From an uncultured Eggerthellaceae bacterium (GTDB lineage: Bacteria; Actinomycetota; Coriobacteriia; Coriobacteriales; Eggerthellaceae), in assembly GCA_934668515.1 (NCBI GenBank), contig CAKUNS010000004.1, positions 1 through 64,000 on the forward strand: a DNA stretch of 64,000 nucleotides. The letters run 5' to 3'. The translations under genes were made by a program, and so were the position numbers. Positions 43,693-52,699 of this stretch are shown here, piece by piece (the stretch's first letter is position 1; every line of letters begins with the position of its first letter). The notes beneath the pieces were generated by a model. The model was not told the DNA's origin. It saw nothing but the letters and a program-made list of their open reading frames with translations, and searched no databases.

Positions 43693-45135
43693 TTAAGCCT
43701 CCTTGGTTTGAGAAGCGGTTTTCTTGGAAGGGCGAACGCTTGCGATGGCGTAGATCAGCGACACCAGGCCGATAGCGGCGCAAACCTTGTAGGCGACGCC
43801 GGCGCCCGTGGCCGTGGCAACCTGGATGCTCACATTCGCGCTGGCAGATGCGGTAACGCTGGTCATGACCGTGATGATAAGCGCTGTGCACAAGCCGCCG
43901 GCAACCTGACGACCGGTGTTGGCGATGGCGTTGCCGTGGGCGATCATGTCGTTTTCCAAGGCATTGACGCCCCACGTGTTCACCGGCATGTTCGCCAGAG
44001 CTTGGCCGGCAGCTTGCAGCATGCAGAACAGCGCAACCGCAGCGATGGGCGTGTTCGCCGTTGAAAGCGAGAGCAGGAACAAGGCGCCGGTCATTAGCGT
44101 TAGGCCGAAGATCGAGATAACGCGCGGGCCGAACTTATCGAAGACGATGCCCGAGATGGGGCTGATGATGATGCCGACCGCCGCAGCAGGCAGCATGGCC
44201 ATGCCCGTTTCAAAAGCCGAGGCGCCCAGCGCTGTTTGCAGAAGAAGAGGCAGCAGCGTGTTGGTGACCAGGCAGGCTGCGTTGATGAGGGTAACGATGA
44301 TGGCCGCTACGCGGAACTCGTGCGTTTTCAGCGTGCCCAGCTGAAGCAGAGGGTCGTCGATGCGGCCCTGGCGAACGATGAACAACGCCAGGCAGATCAC
44401 GCCGGCGGCGATGGACCCCAGCACGACGATGCTGCCCCAACCGAACGATGAGGCGCTCGAGAAACCGTACAGCAAGCCGCCGAAAGCGATGGTGGAAAGG
44501 GCGACCGAGGGAAGATCGAGTTTCGGGTTCTTAAGCTCGCCCACGTTCTTCAGCATGAAGACGCCCAGAGCCAACACTGCAAACGCAAAAGGCACGATTG
44601 CGCCGATCATTGTGCGCCAGCCGTAGGCGTCGATCACGGCGCCGCCCACGACGGGGCCGACGGCAGGGCCGGCTGACATGACGATGCCCGCCATGCCCAT
44701 GGCGGTCCCGCGTTTCTCAACGGGGAAAACCAGCATGGGGACCACCGAGACCAGCGGCATGAGCACGCCCGATCCTGCGGCCTGAAGCACGCGTCCGGCG
44801 ATGAGGATAGTGAAATCGGGCGCTGCGGCGCACATCAGCGTGCCAAGAGCAAACACCAACGTGGCTCCGAAGAAGAGCTTGCGGGTGCTGAATTTGTCGA
44901 TAAGGAACGCCGATACCGGCACCATGATGCCGCTGACCAGCGGATAGATGGACATGATCCATTGCGCGGTGGAGGCGTCGATGTTGAAGTCGGCCATGAT
45001 AACCGGCAGTGCCGGGGACATGACCGTTTGGTTCAGCAGGGCCAGGAAAGCGCCAAGAACGACGACGGCGACGATGCGGATTTGGGTGCCGGTGATGCGC
45101 CCATCGGTGGGTGCGGAAACAGTAGTGCTAGACAT
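43693..45135 (-). CDS. MFS drug:proton antiporter, DHA2 (EmrB/QacA-like)
   Basis: A 480-residue transporter with about 14 hydrophobic helices. Motif A variants and the DHA2 signature are visible in LLNQTVMSPALPVIMADFNIDASTAQWIMSIYPL, the first helix region, and in GPAVGPVVGGAVIDAYGWR (motif C). It likely exports drugs or metabolites using the proton gradient. Its start follows GAAAGGAAC. It is divergent from the MacB-type ABC operon, with a 450-bp gap, and is followed by the CBS protein. Confidence 0.92.
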   Translation of the reverse strand: MSSTTVSAPTDGRITGTQIRIVAVVVLGAFLALLNQTVMSPALPVIMADFNIDASTAQWIMSIYPLVSGIMVPVSAFLIDKFSTRKLFFGATLVFALGTLMCAAAPDFTILIAGRVLQAAGSGVLMPLVSVVPMLVFPVEKRGTAMGMAGIVMSAGPAVGPVVGGAVIDAYGWRTMIGAIVPFAFAVLALGVFMLKNVGELKNPKLDLPSVALSTIAFGGLLYGFSSASSFGWGSIVVLGSIAAGVICLALFIVRQGRIDDPLLQLGTLKTHEFRVAAIIVTLINAACLVTNTLLPLLLQTALGASAFETGMAMLPAAAVGIIISPISGIVFDKFGPRVISIFGLTLMTGALFLLSLSTANTPIAAVALFCMLQAAGQALANMPVNTWGVNALENDMIAHGNAIANTGRQVAGGLCTALIITVMTSVTASASANVSIQVATATGAGVAYKVCAAIGLVSLIYAIASVRPSKKTASQTKEA

Positions 45136-45219
45136 AGGTTCCTTTCGCAGCTATGAGGTTGCCTGCCGCGGACCAATAGGGGCGGCGGCTGGATGATTCG
45201 CGTTTGACAGGGCGCGAAT

Positions 45220-45348
45220 TCAGCTGCGATAGGAGGAAAGCGACTGCTTGAAGGCAGGCTGGGCGATTGCTTTTCGGCAAATGTCAGACAAGGCCCCCGG
45301 CATGGGGAGCTCGCGATTCAGGGTGTATGCCTCGTTCAGTTCGTTCAT
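45220..45348 (-). CDS. Possible small gene or leader peptide upstream of the MFS exporter
   Basis: A 42-codon ATG frame, MNELNEAYTLNRELPMPGAL..., ends 84 bp before the MFS start on the same strand. Codon use looks normal for the window. There is no good ribosome site (only GGTACCTCTCCGCT upstream), so it may be chance. If real it could be a regulatory leader peptide. The rest of 45349-45509 holds nothing recognised. Confidence 0.25.
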   Translation of the reverse strand: MNELNEAYTLNRELPMPGALSDICRKAIAQPAFKQSLSSYRS

Positions 45349-45509
45349 AGCGGAGAGGTACCCTAACAGCCGATTCCCTAAGATTCAAGAGCCGTAACCC
45401 AGACGTAAGAATCACTTCAAAGGTGAAAGGCGGGGTTTGTCTCGCCGTTTGCTCGAGACGCAGCCGTAAGTGCCTTATTTCGTAAAATTACACCAAGCTA
45501 ACAAAAGAG

Positions 45510-45538
45510 TTGCTAACGGTTCACGTACTATCTAGAAT
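45510..45538 (+). promoter_or_regulatory. Promoter of the MacB/FtsX-type ABC operon
   Basis: TTGCTA (45510-45515), a 17-bp spacer and TAGAAT (45533-45538), 47 bp before the ABC start codon. This is one of the better sigma-70-type promoters in the window. Confidence 0.75.
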
Positions 45539-45585
45539 CATAAGTTAGAGAAATACAACTATCAGAAGAAGGAAAAGGGATAGAA

Positions 45586-46296
45586 ATGCTCGACAATCCG
45601 TTTCTTTCCGTGCGTGACCTTGAGAAATTTTATGGCGAAGGGGATGCGCGCACAAAGGTTCTTCGTGGGATATCGACCGATGTTGGCAAAGGGGAGATAT
45701 GCGTTCTTCTTGGTCCATCGGGTTCGGGCAAGTCGACTTTTCTAAACATCGTCGGCGGTCTTGAGGATGCCGATGCCGGCACGATTCGCGTTGGCGACGA
45801 GGAGCTCACTTCGCTCTCTGGCAAAGAGCTGGGGGAATATCGCAGACGTCAGCTGGGGTTCGTCTTTCAGTTCTACAATTTGGTGCCCGATCTTACTATC
45901 CGTGAGAATATCGAGGTCACCGCGCATTTAAGCAAGAACGCCTTGCCGATCGATGATTTATTGAAGTCTCTGGGTTTGTGGGATCATCGCGGTAAATTCC
46001 CGCGCCAGGTTTCAGGCGGACAGCAGCAGCGTTGCGCGATTGGGCGTGCTTTGGTTAAGAATCCTAGCTTGCTTTTGTGCGACGAGCCTACCGGAGCGCT
46101 TGATTACACCACGTCAAAGGAGATCCTCTGTTTGATGGAGGAGGTTAATCGCGATTACGGTTGCACGATCGTCATCGTCACCCACAACAATGCGATCTCG
46201 AACATGGCGCATCGGGTTTTGCGCTTGCACGACGGTGCGCTGGTGGAGGATCGCGTCAATCCGGTGCGCACTGCCGCATGCGATCTTGAATGGTAG
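45586..46296 (+). CDS. ABC transporter ATP-binding protein (MacB/LolD type)
   Basis: A 236-residue ATPase of the mechanotransmission ABC family. Walker [10 protein letters not shown] (about residues 44-52), the family-typical [18 protein letters not shown], signature SGGQQQR and Walker [13 protein letters not shown] are complete. It pairs with the FtsX-type permease starting 6 bp downstream. Such systems export lipoproteins or peptides, or confer peptide resistance; the substrate is unknown. The ATG follows AGAAGGAAAAGGG. Confidence 0.95.
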   Translation: MLDNPFLSVRDLEKFYGEGDARTKVLRGISTDVGKGEICVLLGPSGSGKSTFLNIVGGLEDADAGTIRVGDEELTSLSGKELGEYRRRQLGFVFQFYNLVPDLTIRENIEVTAHLSKNALPIDDLLKSLGLWDHRGKFPRQVSGGQQQRCAIGRALVKNPSLLLCDEPTGALDYTTSKEILCLMEEVNRDYGCTIVIVTHNNAISNMAHRVLRLHDGALVEDRVNPVRTAACDLEW

Positions 46297-46302
46297 GTTG
46301 TC

Positions 46303-48852
46303 ATGTCTGCGCTATCGAAGCGGTTTCCCCGCGAACTGAAGAACAATCTTGGCAAATACCTGGGGATATTCTTGCTTATGGCGGTTGCGATCTCGTTGAC
46401 CGCAGGTTTTCTCGTTGCTGCAAGTAGCATCGAGAAGTTGCAGGGCGAGGTTCGCGACACCTATAATCAAGAAGACGGTCAGTTCATCGCTAACTTCCAG
46501 GTTTCCGACAAGAACCTACGCGCTGTCGAGAACCTTGGTGTCCAGGTTTTTCCCAATTTCAGTCGCGACGTATCTTTGGAATACGCCGACGAGCCCGAAG
46601 GCGCTGCGCATGTGATGCGCGTTTTCGCCGACCGAACGCAAGTCGATCTCGCCGCCTACTACGAAGGCCATGCCCCGCAAGCCGACGATGAGCTTGCCAT
46701 CGATCGCGTGTACGCGGTCCATCACGGCCTTGGGATAGGCGATTCGGTCACCGTGGGCGGGAAGTCGTTCAGGGTTTGCGGCATCGTCTCGTTATCCGAT
46801 TATCAGGCGCTGTTCGAGAAGAACTCCGATTTCGTGTTCAACGCGCAATCGTTCTGCGTTGGATTGGTCACGCAAAGCGCGTTCGACTCGTTCGGTCAGG
46901 GAAAGCTGCGCTATGTTTATTCGTTCACGTGCGATGACCGGAGTCTTTCCGATGCCGACCGCGTCGACCTGGAAGAGGATATCGCCGATGCCCTTTCGGA
47001 CGCCAACGTCGCCATCAGCGACTTCATCGATGCAGATGCCAACAACGGCATCACGTATGCGGCCGACGACGTTGTCGGCGATCAGCAGATGTGGCGCGTT
47101 CTGCTCTGGATGATCATCGCCATTATGGCCTTCGTTTTCGTGATCTTGACCGGCTCAACCATCGAGGAAGAAAGCGCGGTTATCGGAACCCTCCTTGCCA
47201 GCGGTTATAGGAAAAGCGAGCTCGTGCGCCATTATCTTGCCATGCCGATGATCGTTGGCACTGCAGGTGCGCTTCTTGGCAATATGCTGGGTTACACGCT
47301 GTTTTCCGAGCCGATGCGCAACTTGTATTACAACAGCTACAGTCTGCCCCCGTACGAAGCGACGTTCGATCCGCATGTTCTGGTGAACACCACGGTGATT
47401 CCCTTGGTGATGTTGTTCGTCATCACCTTGTTCGGGCTTCTTTTCAAGCTTCGCTGTACCCCGCTTCAGTTCCTGCGCCATGAGACGTCGCGGTCGTCTC
47501 GCCGGCGCGGCGCGATGCTGCCCGAAAGGCTGCCTTTCGTCAGCAGGTTTCGCCTCCGTGTTCTGTTGCAGAACCTGCCTAATTTCGTGACGTTGTTCCT
47601 AGGGGTTGTCTTTTCTGGTCTGCTGATGTTGTTCGGGCTTTGCATGATGCCGTGCGTCTCCTCGTATGCAGACGACTTGCGAAGCAGCTTGGTCTGCGAG
47701 CACACATACATGTTGAAGGCCCCGCTTGAGCTTGAAGGAAGCCAAGCTGACAAGGACGCCTACGCGGCGGCTCTCAAACTGTCCGAGACGGTTGACATGA
47801 GCGCCATCGACGAGGATGAGATAGGCGACAAGCTCGCCGACATCGGAGCGGTCGATTTCACCGGCATTGAGCCCGAAGACGTTGGCCTTGGGGGCGTCGA
47901 CCTAGGCGGATTGAGCTTGCAAGAGTTCTTCTCGCTTGTCGATCTTGCCAGCAACGTTTCCGATGACGACGACGCTCACCCGATCAACACGCTTGATAAC
48001 AGCGAAAAGGCGATCGCCCAGGCCGAGAAGTTCTCGGTTGCCTCGTTGGACATCCAGCATAAGTCCGGAGAAGGCTACGAGAGCATTTCGGTTTACGGCG
48101 TGCAAGACAACTCGTCCTATTGGGAGGACGTCGACGTTTCTGATAACCGGGTGGTCATAGGAAACGGTTTGGCGGAGAAATACGGCATCAATGCGGGCGA
48201 TACGTTCACGGTGGAGGACCGATACGGCGGGAAGTCGTACGAGTTTTGCGTGGACGAGACGTACGGGTCGCTCGGCAACATGAACGTCTATCTGGGGATC
48301 GATGCCTTCAATGAGAAATTCGACCATCCTGCAGATTACTTTAACGGCTATGCGTCGGATGAAAGCCTGAACATCGACTCGCTGTACCTTGTGAACGATC
48401 TCACGCCTTCCGACATGGACAAAATCGTGGCGCAGATGGAAGACTCCATGGGAGGGATGGGCAGGCTGTTGAAGACGGTCGCCGTGGTTATCGCGTTAAT
48501 ACTGATGTACCTCCTTACGAAAACCGTGATCGACCATTCCGCGCGATCGATTTCGTACATGAAGGTGTTCGGTTATCGAGACGACGAGATCAATCGGCTG
48601 TACATCAATTCGATAACCGCCACCGTCGTCGTTTCGGTCGTTGCATCGATCCCCTTGATTATCTGGGTTCTGAGCATGGTCGTGAAGGTGGCGTTCGCGG
48701 AGTACTCCGGGAATTTCGTCATCGCCATCGACCCGGTTTATCTCGCGCAGTACATAGCGCTTTCCCTGGTTGCCTATGCCGTCGTCGCGTTCTTGCACGT
48801 GCGCCGCATCAAGCGCGTGCCCTTGGCGTTAGCGTTGAAGGTTCAGGAATAG
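46303..48852 (+). CDS. FtsX-like ABC permease, large
   Basis: An 849-residue permease. A membrane helix at about residues 19-40 is followed by an outside domain. Three FtsX helices lie at about 265-380, with a break near residue 400 (RSSRRRGAML). A further helix (about 428-452) and a second large outside domain follow, then three C-terminal helices (about 725-840). This two-FtsX-unit layout fits bacterial MacB/BceB-like mechanotransmission permeases, where the ATPase next door drives conformational change rather than transport through the membrane. It ends in LALKVQE. Confidence 0.92.
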   Translation: MSALSKRFPRELKNNLGKYLGIFLLMAVAISLTAGFLVAASSIEKLQGEVRDTYNQEDGQFIANFQVSDKNLRAVENLGVQVFPNFSRDVSLEYADEPEGAAHVMRVFADRTQVDLAAYYEGHAPQADDELAIDRVYAVHHGLGIGDSVTVGGKSFRVCGIVSLSDYQALFEKNSDFVFNAQSFCVGLVTQSAFDSFGQGKLRYVYSFTCDDRSLSDADRVDLEEDIADALSDANVAISDFIDADANNGITYAADDVVGDQQMWRVLLWMIIAIMAFVFVILTGSTIEEESAVIGTLLASGYRKSELVRHYLAMPMIVGTAGALLGNMLGYTLFSEPMRNLYYNSYSLPPYEATFDPHVLVNTTVIPLVMLFVITLFGLLFKLRCTPLQFLRHETSRSSRRRGAMLPERLPFVSRFRLRVLLQNLPNFVTLFLGVVFSGLLMLFGLCMMPCVSSYADDLRSSLVCEHTYMLKAPLELEGSQADKDAYAAALKLSETVDMSAIDEDEIGDKLADIGAVDFTGIEPEDVGLGGVDLGGLSLQEFFSLVDLASNVSDDDDAHPINTLDNSEKAIAQAEKFSVASLDIQHKSGEGYESISVYGVQDNSSYWEDVDVSDNRVVIGNGLAEKYGINAGDTFTVEDRYGGKSYEFCVDETYGSLGNMNVYLGIDAFNEKFDHPADYFNGYASDESLNIDSLYLVNDLTPSDMDKIVAQMEDSMGGMGRLLKTVAVVIALILMYLLTKTVIDHSARSISYMKVFGYRDDEINRLYINSITATVVVSVVASIPLIIWVLSMVVKVAFAEYSGNFVIAIDPVYLAQYIALSLVAYAVVAFLHVRRIKRVPLALALKVQE

Positions 48853-48885
48853 CACGTTCTGAGCGCGCTGAAAGCAAGCTAGTCG

Positions 48886-48914
48886 AGGCCGGTGCCGTCT
48901 TGTGGCGCCGGCCT
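48886..48914 (+). terminator. Strong hairpin after the FtsX-type gene
   Basis: An 11-bp stem with one G-T pair (48886-48896 with 48904-48914) and a 7-nt loop lies 33 bp after the stop. No T run follows, so efficient intrinsic termination is uncertain. No gene is seen from here to 49062. Confidence 0.5.
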
Positions 48915-49062
48915 TGCGTCGTGCCTTCGTCCCAGACGCATGTGCAGGTTTTCGGAGCCGCTTTGCGGATTCTCAGATTCGCCGCAATCGGGCTTGGCGA
49001 TGGGGTAAAGTATTTGGTCGAATTTTCAGTTCAGCCATCTTGGCGCAGCGCAAAGGGGATCT

Positions 49063-51180
49063 ATGGACACCGATCAGAACGTCGCAAACGAGGCTTTCGA
49101 GCAAGAGCAGGCGCACCTTACCGAAACCTACGCCAAACTTCTTGATATCGAAGCGGAAACCGCAGATCGCATCGCTGAAATCCGTCGTCAGGCCACGAAG
49201 GACATGAGCGACATGCGCGACGAGCTTGCGCTTGACTTCTCGTCCGACGACATGGCCATGGAAACTTTGGCGGAGTACCAGTCGATGAACGGCATCATCG
49301 AGGGCTACAACCGCGCCATGGAAGTGAGCATGGACCGCTACAAGAAGGTCAAGCAGCTTATTCCGCGCGCGTACTTCGCGAAAGTGCAGCTGCAGTTCAA
49401 AGCCGGTTCCGCCCCACGCGACATCTACCTGGGAACGGCGGGCATGACCGATGACGATCGCCGCCACTTCATCGTCGACTGGCGAAGCCCTGTTGCCGAG
49501 ACCTACTACAACCAAGAGATCGGCCCTACGTCGTATCGCGTCGATGATTGCGTGATCCATGCCGATTTGAAGGTTCGCCGTCAGTTCGACATCGACCACG
49601 ACAAGCTGCGCGCGTGCTTCGACACGACGGTTGCCATCGAGGACCCGTTGCTGCTTTCGAAGCTTTCCGAGCGTCACTCCGAGAAACTACAGGCCATCAC
49701 CGCAACCATTCAGCGCGAGCAGAACAAGGTCATTCGTCACGACGACGTCGACGTGCTGCTGGTCAACGGCATCGCCGGCTCGGGAAAGACCAGCGTGCTT
49801 CTGCAGCGCATCGCGTACCTGTTTTACCGCTATCGCGAGGATTTGGTTCCCTCTCAGGTGCACCTGTTCACGCCCAATCCCGTTTTCGGCAAGTACATCG
49901 ACAGCGTCCTTCCCGACATGGGCGAGAGCAACCCTCAGATCACCACATGGAACGAGTTCTTCGATCAGCGCGGCCTCACGGGTCGCGGTATGGCCGTTGA
50001 CGTCCCGGCGCAGAACCTGCGCGCGCTCGAGGAAGCCGTGAAGGGCCTTGCCTTGGTCGACGGCGACTTCAACGACATCTCGCTTGACGGCCGCGTCATT
50101 CTGAAGGCGTCCCAGGTTCGCGGCGTCGTGTCGCGTTTCTCGCGTGAAACCGCCGGCCCGCGTCTTGCGGCCTTGGTCAACGAAGAGCTGTACGAGCGTT
50201 TCGAGAGCAAGCTGAAATCGCTTGCCGGAAGCGATGAGATCCTTGACATCGTGGACACGCTTCCCGTTACCGAGCAGATCGCCCTGTTCGATCAGCAGAT
50301 CTCAACCGAGTCGGAGGAAGACCTTAAGAAGTGGTCGCGCCGCTATGTCGAGGTCAAGTGGGGAAGCGCTGTCAGCCAGATCGACGACTTCTCGTGGCTG
50401 AACGTCACGCGCGTCGGCGCCCGCATCACCGGCAGGACCGACCTTTCTGCGCTCGAATGGATGTACCTGCGCCTTCTGCTTACGGGCGACTCCGACCGCG
50501 ATGCGCGCTTCGTCATGATCGACGAGGTGCAAGATTACACGTTGTCGCAGCTCATGGTGCTGTCACGCTATTTCAGCAGGGCTCACTTCCTGCTTCTGGG
50601 CGACCAGCATCAGGCCATCAAGCCCGGCACGGCCACGTTCGAGCAGATCCACGAGCTGTTCGCCCGCGACCATGGCGTTGTCGACGAGTGCCGCCTTATG
50701 ACCAGCTATCGCTCGACCCCCGAGATCACCGAGCTTTTCTGCAGCTTGCTTGACAAGGACGAGCGCGTGCAGACCTCATCGGTTCAGCGCGAGGGTCAGG
50801 TGCCCACCATCAAGGCATGCGAAACGCGTGACGAGTGGGAGAAGGCCCTTCTTGAAGAGGTTCGCATCGGCGCCGGTGAGGGCGGTCTGACGGCGGTCGT
50901 TGCGATCGATAGGCAAACCGCCAAGCGCATTTCCAAGTTGTTAGGCGACGAAGCTGTTTTGGTGAAGGGCGACATGCAACTTCAGGGCTCGGGCGTCGTC
51001 GTGCTCGACCTTCCGCTTGCAAAGGGCCTCGAGTTCGACCGCGTGATCGTCCCCGATGCAACGCCGGCGGCGTACAACGACGACGCGTTGTCGAAGCGCA
51101 GGCTCTACACCGCCATTTCGCGTGCCACGCAGCGCGTGACCATCCTTTCCGAGGGGCCGCTTACCTCGTTGCTTTCCTAA
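49063..51180 (+). CDS. helD: HelD-like superfamily I helicase (RNA polymerase-associated)
   Basis: A UvrD/Rep-type ATPase (705 residues) of the HelD family, which removes RNA polymerase from nucleic acids rather than unwinding DNA. The N-terminus is a long charged coiled coil (FEQEQAHLTETYAKLLDIEAETADRIAEIRRQ), as in HelD. Walker A is GIAGSGKTSVLLQRIAYL (about residue 236) and Walker B VMIDEVQDYT (about 485). Later motifs include LLGDQHQAIKPG and LTAISRATQRVTIL-like KRRLYTAISRATQRV. In actinobacteria relatives give rifampicin tolerance; that role is not shown here. Confidence 0.9.
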   Translation: MDTDQNVANEAFEQEQAHLTETYAKLLDIEAETADRIAEIRRQATKDMSDMRDELALDFSSDDMAMETLAEYQSMNGIIEGYNRAMEVSMDRYKKVKQLIPRAYFAKVQLQFKAGSAPRDIYLGTAGMTDDDRRHFIVDWRSPVAETYYNQEIGPTSYRVDDCVIHADLKVRRQFDIDHDKLRACFDTTVAIEDPLLLSKLSERHSEKLQAITATIQREQNKVIRHDDVDVLLVNGIAGSGKTSVLLQRIAYLFYRYREDLVPSQVHLFTPNPVFGKYIDSVLPDMGESNPQITTWNEFFDQRGLTGRGMAVDVPAQNLRALEEAVKGLALVDGDFNDISLDGRVILKASQVRGVVSRFSRETAGPRLAALVNEELYERFESKLKSLAGSDEILDIVDTLPVTEQIALFDQQISTESEEDLKKWSRRYVEVKWGSAVSQIDDFSWLNVTRVGARITGRTDLSALEWMYLRLLLTGDSDRDARFVMIDEVQDYTLSQLMVLSRYFSRAHFLLLGDQHQAIKPGTATFEQIHELFARDHGVVDECRLMTSYRSTPEITELFCSLLDKDERVQTSSVQREGQVPTIKACETRDEWEKALLEEVRIGAGEGGLTAVVAIDRQTAKRISKLLGDEAVLVKGDMQLQGSGVVVLDLPLAKGLEFDRVIVPDATPAAYNDDALSKRRLYTAISRATQRVTILSEGPLTSLLS

Positions 51181-51207
51181 GATGGAAAGCGTGGACGTGT
51201 TTGCGGT

Positions 51208-51462
51208 ATGCGTTCCTTGGGCAGCATAGTGAAGAAGCGCCAAGTGTTGGTTGGTCAGCGCTTGGCGTTTTGTCGTAAGAGGGCGGGGTTGTCGAAGAGT
51301 GAGCTGGCCCGCCTGGCGGGCGTGGGCCGTTCGACTCTGCTTCGCGCCGAGCGCGGGGAGGATGTTCGGATTGGAACCCTGATGTGCCTTGCGGATGTTC
51401 TTGGCGTGCGCGTGCGTGATCTGATGTCTTCGATAGACGATTCGCGTTCTCGTGTGGAGTGA
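51208..51462 (+). CDS. XRE-family helix-turn-helix regulator, small
   Basis: An 84-residue protein with one Cro/CI-type domain (LSKSELARLAGVGRSTLLRAERGEDVRIGTLMCLADVLGVRVRDL). The start at ATG 51208 is uncertain; GTG 51229 or GTG 51247 would remove a short tail. It starts 27 bp after helD and could share its transcript. It is not similar to the XRE protein at 42383 beyond the domain. Confidence 0.8.
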   Translation: MRSLGSIVKKRQVLVGQRLAFCRKRAGLSKSELARLAGVGRSTLLRAERGEDVRIGTLMCLADVLGVRVRDLMSSIDDSRSRVE

Positions 51463-51619
51463 GAGGATCGGTTCTTTTTCCGTCTGAAGAAATCCGCGAA
51501 AGGTGATTCTTTACGGAACCGTCACCACCTTGTTCCAGCAAGGCGAGAAAATGAAGCGAAATCGAATGACGATCTGACTCGCGGTTTGCCGTACGAGGAA
51601 AGTGAAAGAGGGGATGGCT

Positions 51620-52144
51620 ATGAGCAACGCAATGCCCGGGCGCCCGATGCGCCTTGCCGGCCGAGAGGTTAAGGGTGCAGCCCAGCTGCGCGAGATCGTC
51701 GACGCTTGCCAGACGGTGCGCATTGCCGCCGTCGATAACGAAGGCGTTTTCATCGTTCCCATGAGCTTCGGCTACGATTGGGCTGATCCTGCGGATCTGG
51801 AGGGTTTGGAAGCGCCTCGTCTTGCCCTTTGGGTTCATTCTGCGGTTGAAGGCCGTAAGGTTGATGTGTTCGATACCGAGCCTCGTGTTGCGATTGAGAT
51901 GGACGTTCAAGAGGGCGTCATCACGGGGGACTATGCATGTGCGTACTCGTATGCCTATCGATCGATCGTGGGGACGGGAACGGTGCATCGGATTCAGTCG
52001 CCCGAGATGAAACGTTACGGCCTTGAGCGCATTATGGCTCATCTGGCACCCGATGCTTTACCTGGATTCACAGATCAGGCGCTTGCTCGCACGAAGATAT
52101 ACTGCATAGACATCGAGAAGTTCACGGGAAAGCAGCGTGCATGA
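51620..52144 (+). CDS. Pyridoxamine 5'-phosphate oxidase-like flavin-binding family protein
   Basis: A 174-residue protein of the PNPOx-like split-barrel family (FMN or F420/heme binding), in anaerobes often linked to nitroimidazole resistance-type proteins (NimA). It has RLAGREVKGAAQLREIVDACQTVRIAAVDNEGVFIVPMSFGYD and ALWVHSAVEGRKVD, typical of this group, and a later GTGTVHRI. The ATG at 51620 follows AGAGGGG by 6 bases. The reaction is not known. Confidence 0.85.
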   Translation: MSNAMPGRPMRLAGREVKGAAQLREIVDACQTVRIAAVDNEGVFIVPMSFGYDWADPADLEGLEAPRLALWVHSAVEGRKVDVFDTEPRVAIEMDVQEGVITGDYACAYSYAYRSIVGTGTVHRIQSPEMKRYGLERIMAHLAPDALPGFTDQALARTKIYCIDIEKFTGKQRA

Positions 52145-52222
52145 CGGGGAAGCGGGCGTCTTCGATCTTTTGTTCGCGCGACATGGGGACAAGGCGCTGC
52201 CTCCGCTGCTGGGCAAGGAACG

Positions 52223-52246
52223 AAAAAAAGCCGCCCGAAGGCGGCT
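52223..52246 (-). terminator. Terminator of the downstream tRNA-Asp copy
   Basis: On the minus strand, a 7-bp stem AGCCGCC/GGCGGCT around a TTCG loop followed by seven T. Same stem and loop as the terminator at 52354-52376. Confidence 0.92.
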
Positions 52247-52257
52247 TCAAGATTCAA

Positions 52258-52334
<77 letters not shown>

Positions 52335-52353
52335 ATTGGTGCTAGTCTTGGAA

Positions 52354-52376
52354 GAAAAAGCCGCCCGAAGGCGGCT
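52354..52376 (-). terminator. Terminator between the two tRNA-Asp copies
   Basis: AGCCGCC/GGCGGCT stem with a TTCG loop and five T on the minus strand. Because it follows the upstream copy, the second copy must rely on read-through or its own promoter. Confidence 0.9.
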
Positions 52377-52387
52377 TTCGAATTCAA

Positions 52388-52464
<77 letters not shown>

Positions 52465-52493
52465 ATTGGGTTGCTTCCAAAGCAGCGATAGCC

Positions 52494-52522
52494 AGTATAA
52501 GGGAGCCTTATTCATCACGCAA
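52494..52522 (-). promoter_or_regulatory. Promoter of the tRNA-Asp pair
   Basis: On the minus strand, TTGCGT (complement of 52517-52522), a 17-bp spacer and TATACT (complement of 52494-52499), ending 29 bp before the mature tRNA 5' end. Confidence 0.7.
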
Positions 52523-52650
52523 GGCTTTTTTCCGAACTCGCGAAAAATCATGTGCAACTTATGGAAAGCCAAGGTCAGGGATGCAACCATGGAGCGATCA
52601 TCAAGGTTTGGTAACGATTGGATTTCGTCCCTGGTCGTCTTTCTTTCGGG

Positions 52651-52678
52651 TTGGGACGGTTAGCGATAAAGTTAAACC
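52651..52678 (+). promoter_or_regulatory. Possible promoter of the heterodimeric ABC exporter
   Basis: TTGGGA (52651-52656), a 16-bp spacer and TAAACC (52673-52678), 21 bp before the start codon. A plausible but imperfect match. Confidence 0.45.
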
Positions 52679-52699
52679 TTACACAACAGGAAGGTTTTC

